A stretch of 9,950 nucleotides of DNA from NCBI GenBank assembly GCA_964353455.1, contig CAYGWP010000111.1, forward strand, positions 1 through 9,950, given 5' to 3'. This document shows, one piece after another, positions 7,552 through 9,950 of this stretch. Numbering within the stretch: the stretch's first letter is position 1; each line of letters begins with the position of its first letter. A program made the translations under genes and the position numbers. The notes under the pieces are model-generated. The model had not been told where the DNA came from. It did not search any database and saw only the letters and a program-made list of their open reading frames with translations. The DNA comes from CAYGWP01 sp964353455. GTDB lineage: Bacteria > Planctomycetota > Phycisphaerae > FEN-1346.

Positions 7552-7852
7552 AAAGGACCTTGCCCTTCTCGAGGATTTCCTTCAGGAAGAAATCGTTCCA
7601 CCGAAGCCGGCGGCGAACCTCGGCGGGGGTCCGCACCGCCAGGTCGGTCGGAAACGGCGGTCGCACCTGCCGCCGGATCTCGGCCGCCTTGTCGAGCGGA
7701 TTGCCGCGAACCGGCATGATGACCAGCAGGTCAACGTCGGAGTCGGGCGTCGGCCGGCCGTAGGCATGCGAACCGAAAAGGATGACGCGCTCGGGGCGGA
7801 ACTCTCGGCCGATACGCTGTGCCACCGATCGGATTTGCCGCATGCTGACCAT
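7463..7852 (-). CDS. MNT-type minimal nucleotidyltransferase (HEPN/MNT antitoxin component)
   Basis: This protein of 129 residues belongs to the DNA polymerase beta-like minimal nucleotidyltransferases. The signature is ILFGSHAYG (24-32) followed by DSDVD (37-41), with Asp39 and Asp41 as metal ligands and a likely third one at Asp70 (FPTDLAV). In characterised HEPN/MNT pairs the MNT protein neutralises the HEPN ribonuclease, in some cases by attaching AMP to it. The chosen ATG at 7852 follows GGCAGGAG at about six bases; an alternative ATG lies three codons in. The recognisable domain ends near KGKVLYES (96-103). The remaining basic, arginine-rich residues overlap the HEPN remnant in another frame and may be out of family. 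The catalytic residues are present, but with its partner gone the role is unclear. The gyrB frame overlaps most of it. Confidence 0.8.
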   Translation of the reverse strand: MVSMRQIRSVAQRIGREFRPERVILFGSHAYGRPTPDSDVDLLVIMPVRGNPLDKAAEIRRQVRPPFPTDLAVRTPAEVRRRLRWNDFFLKEILEKGKVLYESAYPRVGGQGRRRLRPRRPRTSRTQVA

Positions 7853-9950
7853 ACATCGCTCCTGCCCCGATTATCATGACCGTCGCCGTTTGCGGCGGCT
7901 GCTAAACGTCGAGATTCCGCACCCCAAGTCGCCGTTTGCGGCGCCGGCTCAACCTCCCGGTTCCGCACCTCGAGGGCGTGGCGCTCGATGAACTCGCGGC
8001 GCGGTTCGACGGCGCTGCCCATGAGGATCGAGAAGATGTGCTCGGCCTCGGCGACATCGTCGATGAGGACCTGTTTCATCATCCGCCGCGCGGGGTCCAT
8101 CGTGGTCTCCCAGAGTTGCTCGGCGTTCATTTCGCCGAGGCCCTTGAAGCGCTGGATATCCATCCCTTTCTGGCCGAGGCGCCGGATGGTGGGCAGGACC
8201 TGGGCGACGCTGGCCACATCGACCGCCTCGTCCTCGGTGACGACGGTGAACTTGGTGTACGGTTTTTCGCCGCCGACGCTCTGCTCGGCCTCCAGGTGCC
8301 AGTCGGCGGGTTCAAGGCCGCGGGCCTCGAGTTTCCGGGCCACCTTGCTCAGTTCCTTCGTGCCGAAGAGTTCCTCCGGTTCGGGGAGTTCCTCGTCGGG
8401 TTCTTCCTCTTTGGCGGGCGTACCGTTGGCGGGCTTGTCCGCCGACTTGTCCGGCGAAGCCTTGGCGAAGCCGGAAGCCTTGGCGGAGGCGGCTGCGGTT
8501 TTCTTCTCGGCGCTCTGCGGTGCTTTCGGGTACGCGGCGGCGATGGCCTTGACGGCCTCGGCCTCGAAGTGGAAGGGCTTCAGCAGCCCGTTGATGCGGG
8601 CGGCCCAGCCGGGGAAGTCGCCGGCCTTGTTGCGTGCGGCAAGGAGTTCTTCCCAGGTTATGCCGCGGCGCTCGACGGCGCGGATGAGTTCCTCGGCGTC
8701 CGTGAGGGTAAGGGCGAGTTCCTCAAGTTTCGCGCCGGCGATCTCTTCGGGGGTTTTCTTCCGGCTCTTCGGCTCGGGGTTGAAGCGGAGGGTCGTCCCG
8801 TCGATGCCCTGCTTAAGGAGCGTCAGTTTCATCTCGCGGTCGCTGGCCACGTAGTACTCTCGGCCCTTGCGGCGGACCCGGTACAGCGGCGGCTGGGCGA
8901 CATAGACGTAGCCCTTCTCCACCAGTTGCTTCATCTGCCGGTAGAAGAACGTGAGGAGCAGGGTGCGGATGTGGCTGCCGTCCACGTCGGCGTCGGTCAT
9001 GATGATGACTTTGTGGTACCTGGCCCTGCTGATGTCAAAATCGTCGGTACCGATGCCCGTGCCGAGGGCCGATATGATGGTGGCGATTTCCTCGTGTGCG
9101 AGCATCTTGTCGATGCGTGCCTTCTCGACGTTCAGAATCTTGCCCCTGAGGGGCAGGATGGCCTGGTTTCGCCGGTCGCGGCCCTGCTTGGCGGAGCCGC
9201 CGGCGGAATCGCCCTCCACCAGGAAGACCTCGGAGAGGGCCGGGTCGCGCTCGGAGCAGTCGGCAAGTTTCCCGGGAAGGCTGCCGGAGGCCAGCGCGCC
9301 CTTTCGGCGCACCAGGTCGCGGGCTTTGCGGGCGGCATCGCGGGCGGTCATCGCCTGGACGGCCTTCTGGACGATGCGCTTGCCCGTGCCGGGGTTCTCT
9401 TCCAGGTACTGGCCGAGGGCCTCGTTGACGGCGGCCTCGACGAAGTTGCCGACGTCGCTGTTGGAGAGTTTGGTCTTGGTCTGGCCCTCGAACTGCGGGT
9501 CGGGGACGCGGACCGAGAGGACGGCGGTCATTCCTTCGCGGAGGTCCTCGCCGCCGGGGACGGAGTCGCTCTTGAGGAGTTCCTGCTTCTTGGCGTAGAA
9601 GTTGAGGGTGCGGGTGACGGCCGCCTTGAAGCCCGAGAGGTGCGTCCCGCCCTCAATGGTGTTGATGTTGTTGGCGAAGCACAGGATGTTCTCGGTGTAG
9701 CCGTCGTTGTACTGCATGGCGACTTCGACGCCGATACTGTGGGCCTTGTCCTCGCGGTTGAAGTAGATGATGTCGCGGTGGACGACGTCCTTGCCTTCGT
9801 TCAGGTGCTTGACGAACGCGCGGATGCCGTCTTTGTAGCGGAAATCGGCCTCGCGCCCGTCGCGTTCGTCCTTCAGGTGGATGTGCAGGCCCTCGTTCAG
9901 GAAGGCCAGTTCGCGGAGGCGCCCCTCGAGGATTTCGAACTTGAACGTCG
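7582..9950 (-). CDS. gyrB: DNA gyrase subunit B, 5' end outside window, abnormal 3' end
   Basis: GyrB supplies the ATPase and part of the DNA-cleavage core of gyrase, the A2B2 enzyme that introduces negative supercoils. The frame is open to the right edge, so the ATP-binding start is missing; 77 codons precede the internal ATG at 9717. Visible are TFKFEILEGRLRELAFLN at the edge, EGGTHLSGF (near 9650), the TOPRIM EGDSAGGSA (near 9215), PLRGKILNVEKA (near 9150), the metal-binding DADVDGSH (near 8990) and QRFKGLGEMNAEQLW (near 8150). Between the last two, about 200 residues (8787-8181) exceed the minimal GyrB. Part of these is a Lys/Ala/Pro/Glu-rich linker. The family normally ends near RHALEVRNLDV. 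Here the frame reads RHALEVRNREVEP and runs about 122 further residues of unrelated composition over the MNT gene. The true functional end is thus near 7950. Confidence 0.93.
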   Translation of the reverse strand, partial: TFKFEILEGRLRELAFLNEGLHIHLKDERDGREADFRYKDGIRAFVKHLNEGKDVVHRDIIYFNREDKAHSIGVEVAMQYNDGYTENILCFANNINTIEGGTHLSGFKAAVTRTLNFYAKKQELLKSDSVPGGEDLREGMTAVLSVRVPDPQFEGQTKTKLSNSDVGNFVEAAVNEALGQYLEENPGTGKRIVQKAVQAMTARDAARKARDLVRRKGALASGSLPGKLADCSERDPALSEVFLVEGDSAGGSAKQGRDRRNQAILPLRGKILNVEKARIDKMLAHEEIATIISALGTGIGTDDFDISRARYHKVIIMTDADVDGSHIRTLLLTFFYRQMKQLVEKGYVYVAQPPLYRVRRKGREYYVASDREMKLTLLKQGIDGTTLRFNPEPKSRKKTPEEIAGAKLEELALTLTDAEELIRAVERRGITWEELLAARNKAGDFPGWAARINGLLKPFHFEAEAVKAIAAAYPKAPQSAEKKTAAASAKASGFAKASPDKSADKPANGTPAKEEEPDEELPEPEELFGTKELSKVARKLEARGLEPADWHLEAEQSVGGEKPYTKFTVVTEDEAVDVASVAQVLPTIRRLGQKGMDIQRFKGLGEMNAEQLWETTMDPARRMMKQVLIDDVAEAEHIFSILMGSAVEPRREFIERHALEVRNREVEPAPQTATWGAESRRLAAAANGDGHDNRGRSDVWSACGKSDRWHSVSAESSAPSASSFSVRMPTAGRRPTPTLTCWSSCRFAAIRSTRRPRSGGRCDRRFRPTWRCGPPPRFAAGFGGTISS
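7882..7923 (-). repeat. Direct repeat, copy 2: ancestral-looking gyrB end plus hairpin
   Basis: This 42-bp segment matches 7928-7969 at 35 of 42 positions without gaps, at an offset of 46 bases. Read on the minus strand from 7922 it encodes VRNLDV then TAG (7902-7904), the usual GyrB C-terminus. It is one base out of the current gyrB frame. It ends in a palindrome, CGCCG-CAAA-CGGCG, that could form a short hairpin after the ancestral stop. No T-run follows, so it is not a clear terminator. Confidence 0.75.
7928..7969 (-). repeat. Direct repeat, copy 1: gyrB end without its stop codon
   Basis: This is the in-frame copy. It encodes VRNREV and then GAG where copy 2 has the TAG stop. The seven differences from copy 2 fall in the first 26 positions, while the terminal 16 bases (GTCGCCGTTTGCGGCG on the plus strand) are identical. 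The identical part is the hairpin, which may itself be a dispersed repeat. Because the offset (46) is not a multiple of three, the duplication moves the old stop out of frame. Confidence 0.75.
8434..8491. repeat. Short tandem repeats within the gyrB linker
   Basis: Two neighbouring tandem pairs are visible on the plus strand. CTTGTCCGCCGA (8434-8445) repeats as CTTGTCCGGCGA (8446-8457), 11 of 12 identical. GAAGCCTTGGCGAAGCCG (8456-8473) repeats at 8474-8491, 16 of 18 identical. Unit lengths of 12 and 18 keep the gyrB frame and give the AKAS-rich, DKSADKPA stretch of the linker. The pattern resembles short dispersed repeats that can lie inside coding sequence, but a genome would be needed to show that. 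Confidence 0.6.

Noticed and set aside
7472..7879. Plus-strand frame of 135 codons opposite the MNT gene
   Set aside because: It is a shadow of the MNT gene, which has the catalytic signature; the plus-strand product has no known motif.
1..9950. tRNA, rRNA, CRISPR array or transposase
   Set aside because: No cloverleaf-like segment, regularly spaced repeats or transposase motifs were seen on reading both strands; the only repeats are those listed.

Overview
The window looks like chromosomal DNA of a GC-rich bacterium, most likely from the Planctomycetes or a related group. The evidence is a housekeeping gyrB with a long lysine/alanine-rich insert, a Tat-exported double FAD oxidoreductase with a repeat-rich tail, and GC near 70% outside the left end. 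The taxon is an inference, not a sequence match. Every gene I can support lies on the minus strand, so the window reads from right to left.

Right part (about 7393-9950): the 3' three quarters of gyrB, then a HEPN/MNT-type toxin-antitoxin remnant. The MNT nucleotidyltransferase is intact. Its HEPN partner is reduced to about 32 recognisable residues. The end of gyrB is unusual: a 42-bp segment carrying the gene's C-terminal codons is present twice, 46 bp apart. The second copy still encodes the usual VRNLDV-stop ending, but out of frame, so the present gyrB frame runs on through most of the MNT gene.

Middle part (2187-7396): an apparent operon. It holds a small cysteine-motif membrane protein, rmuC, and a 1100-residue Tat-exported tandem FAD oxidoreductase that overlaps rmuC by an ATGA. 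Fifteen bases after its stop is the start of a further secreted-protein gene, of which only the signal peptide remains.

Left part (about 97-2190): a lower-GC island with a type II restriction-modification pair of the AvaI/BsoBI type. The methyltransferase is full length and has a good sigma70-type promoter at the island edge. The endonuclease is translationally coupled behind it but is cut to 159 residues and lacks the catalytic half. The island starts where the secreted-protein gene breaks off, which suggests it inserted there. The cassette now appears to be a solitary methyltransferase with a dead nuclease. GC-rich sequence returns at 1-96.
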